Positions 4,971 to 5,990 of a stretch of 5,990 nucleotides of DNA are shown piece by piece. Each line of letters opens with the position of its first letter. Positions within the stretch are counted from its first letter, which is position 1. Location of the stretch: assembly GCA_002501485.1 (NCBI GenBank), contig DLTS01000097.1, forward strand, positions 8,838 to 14,827, read 5' to 3'. The stretch is from Acidimicrobiaceae bacterium UBA7830 (lineage in GTDB: Bacteria > Actinomycetota > Acidimicrobiia > Acidimicrobiales > Ilumatobacteraceae). The notes beneath the pieces were generated by a model, which saw only the letters and a program-made list of their open reading frames with translations, searched no databases and had not been told where the DNA came from. A program made the position numbers and the translations under genes.

Positions 4971-5990
4971 ATGTCAATGCTCTCGGTCACGCTTCCTGAC
5001 GGTTCCTCACGTGAACTCGCGCAGGGTGCAACAGCGCTCGATCTCGCCAAGTCGATCGGGTCTGGTCTCGCCAAGGCTGCAGTTGCCGCAGTAGTTGACG
5101 GTGTCGAAACTGATATCACTGCGGGCCTGAGTGATGGTCAAGAGGTCGCAATCATCACTGCGAATACTGATGAAGGTCGACATGTTTTACGCCATTCGAC
5201 GGCTCATGTCCTAGCGCAGGCAGTCACCCGGCTTTTTCCGGGAGCCAAATTTTCTGTTGGTCCTGCGATCGAACATGGTTTTTACTACGACTTCGATCTG
5301 CCTAACGGAAAAACTTTCTCTGATGATGACCTTGCTGACATTCAGAAAGAAATGGAACGCATCGTCAAAGAAGATCAGCCATTTATTCGGTCTGAGATGT
5401 CTCCTGAGGAGGCTCTTGAGCTCTTCGCTGATCAACCGTACAAGTGTGAAATCATCCAGCGGGTGACGAGTGCCGGCGGCGATGCACTCGACGCAGGTGA
5501 GGTGGGGGCAGGCGATGTCATCAGCGCGTATCGCAATTCGGACACATTCGTTGACATGTGTGTGGGTCCGCATGTGCCAAGCACTGGAAAGCTCAAACAC
5601 TTTGCGTTGCAGCGAACCTCTGGGGCGTATTGGCGTGGTTCCGAAGAAGCACGAATGCTGCAACGTATCTATGGCACCGCATGGGAATCGAAAGGCGCTC
5701 TCGAAGAGCACCTCACCCAGTTAGAAGAAGCGGCAAAACGCGATCATCGTCGCCTCGCCACAGAACTTGATCTTCTGAGCTTTCCGTCAGAACTCGGCGG
5801 CGGTCTCGCCATCTGGCACCCGAAAGGCGCCACGGTCCGCCGAATGATGGAGGACTACAGCCGAGAGCGTCATGAACGTGGTGGCTATCAGTTTGTGTTC
5901 ACTCCGCATCTCGCGAATGGCAAGTTGTTCTCAACCTCGGGACACCTTGATTACTACGCCGATGGCATGTACCCGCCGATGGAAATGGAC
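4971..5990 (+). CDS. thrS: Threonyl-tRNA synthetase (N-terminal 340 codons; cut by the window end)
   Basis: Class II aminoacyl-tRNA synthetase that charges tRNA-Thr and edits mis-charged Ser-tRNA-Thr. The frame is open to base 5990, about half of a full protein (roughly 640-680 residues). Domains in order: a TGS domain (about 3-65, LSVTLPDGSSRELAQGATALDL region); the editing domain with HSTAH (75-79), SVGPAIEHGFYYDFD (95-109) and DMCVGPHVP (195-203), so that His75, His79, Cys197 and His201 match E. coli His73, His77, Cys182 and His186; the linker helix YGTAWESKGALEEHLTQLEEAAKRDHR (234-260); then the start of the catalytic core, IWHPKGATVR (281-290), EDYSRERH (294-301) and TSGHLDYYADGMYPPM (322-337). 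All editing residues are intact. ATG 4977, two codons in, is an equally possible start. The motif 2 and 3 core and the anticodon domain lie beyond the window. Confidence 0.97.
   Translation, partial: MSMLSVTLPDGSSRELAQGATALDLAKSIGSGLAKAAVAAVVDGVETDITAGLSDGQEVAIITANTDEGRHVLRHSTAHVLAQAVTRLFPGAKFSVGPAIEHGFYYDFDLPNGKTFSDDDLADIQKEMERIVKEDQPFIRSEMSPEEALELFADQPYKCEIIQRVTSAGGDALDAGEVGAGDVISAYRNSDTFVDMCVGPHVPSTGKLKHFALQRTSGAYWRGSEEARMLQRIYGTAWESKGALEEHLTQLEEAAKRDHRRLATELDLLSFPSELGGGLAIWHPKGATVRRMMEDYSRERHERGGYQFVFTPHLANGKLFSTSGHLDYYADGMYPPMEMD

Noticed and set aside
4688..5119. 143-codon open frame on the minus strand spanning the mshC-thrS gap
   Set aside because: Antisense to two conserved genes; low-complexity Ala/Ser-rich product typical of a shadow frame.
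5211..5711. 166-codon open frame on the minus strand
   Set aside because: Entirely antisense to the thrS editing domain, with no recognisable protein family.

Overview
The window looks like an ordinary core-metabolism stretch from an actinobacterium (Actinomycetota). The main evidence is mshC (mycothiol synthesis, essentially restricted to that phylum) next to an F420:NADP oxidoreductase gene. An InhA-like enoyl-ACP reductase and start codons that suggest leaderless transcripts fit the same picture. Base composition is moderately GC-rich rather than extreme, so a non-streptomycete, non-mycobacterial lineage such as Acidimicrobiia is plausible. That last placement is inference only.

Layout, left to right. 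(1) 1-1196: the end of a histidine operon, with the C-terminal half of hisA overlapping a complete hisF by 4 bases. (2) 1251-2213: an aldo/keto reductase of the potassium-channel beta-subunit-like group, same strand, possibly with its own promoter. (3) 2225-2992, minus strand: a complete fabI (inhA-like) enoyl-ACP reductase, convergent with the aldo/keto reductase across an 11-base gap. (4) 2993-3110: a 118-base divergent intergenic region with candidate -10 elements for both flanking genes and a 10-bp perfect inverted repeat that runs into the start codon of the next gene. (5) 3111-4928: npdG (F420/NADP hydride transfer) and mshC (mycothiol ligase), a tight two-gene unit. (6) 4971-5990: the first 340 codons of thrS (threonyl-tRNA synthetase), cut by the window edge.

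How the genes work together: HisA and HisF catalyse consecutive steps of histidine synthesis. NpdG and MshC serve two actinobacterial redox cofactors, deazaflavin F420 and the thiol mycothiol, and their joint transcription is the most suggestive functional link here. FabI is the last step of the fatty-acid elongation cycle and stands alone on the other strand. ThrS is housekeeping.

There are no RNA genes, mobile elements, CRISPR arrays or obvious transferred segments, and all six protein families are recognisable. I found no undescribed multi-gene system. The best leads are regulatory: the dyad at the npdG start and the repeated spacing of '-10 hexamer, 6 bases, ATG'.
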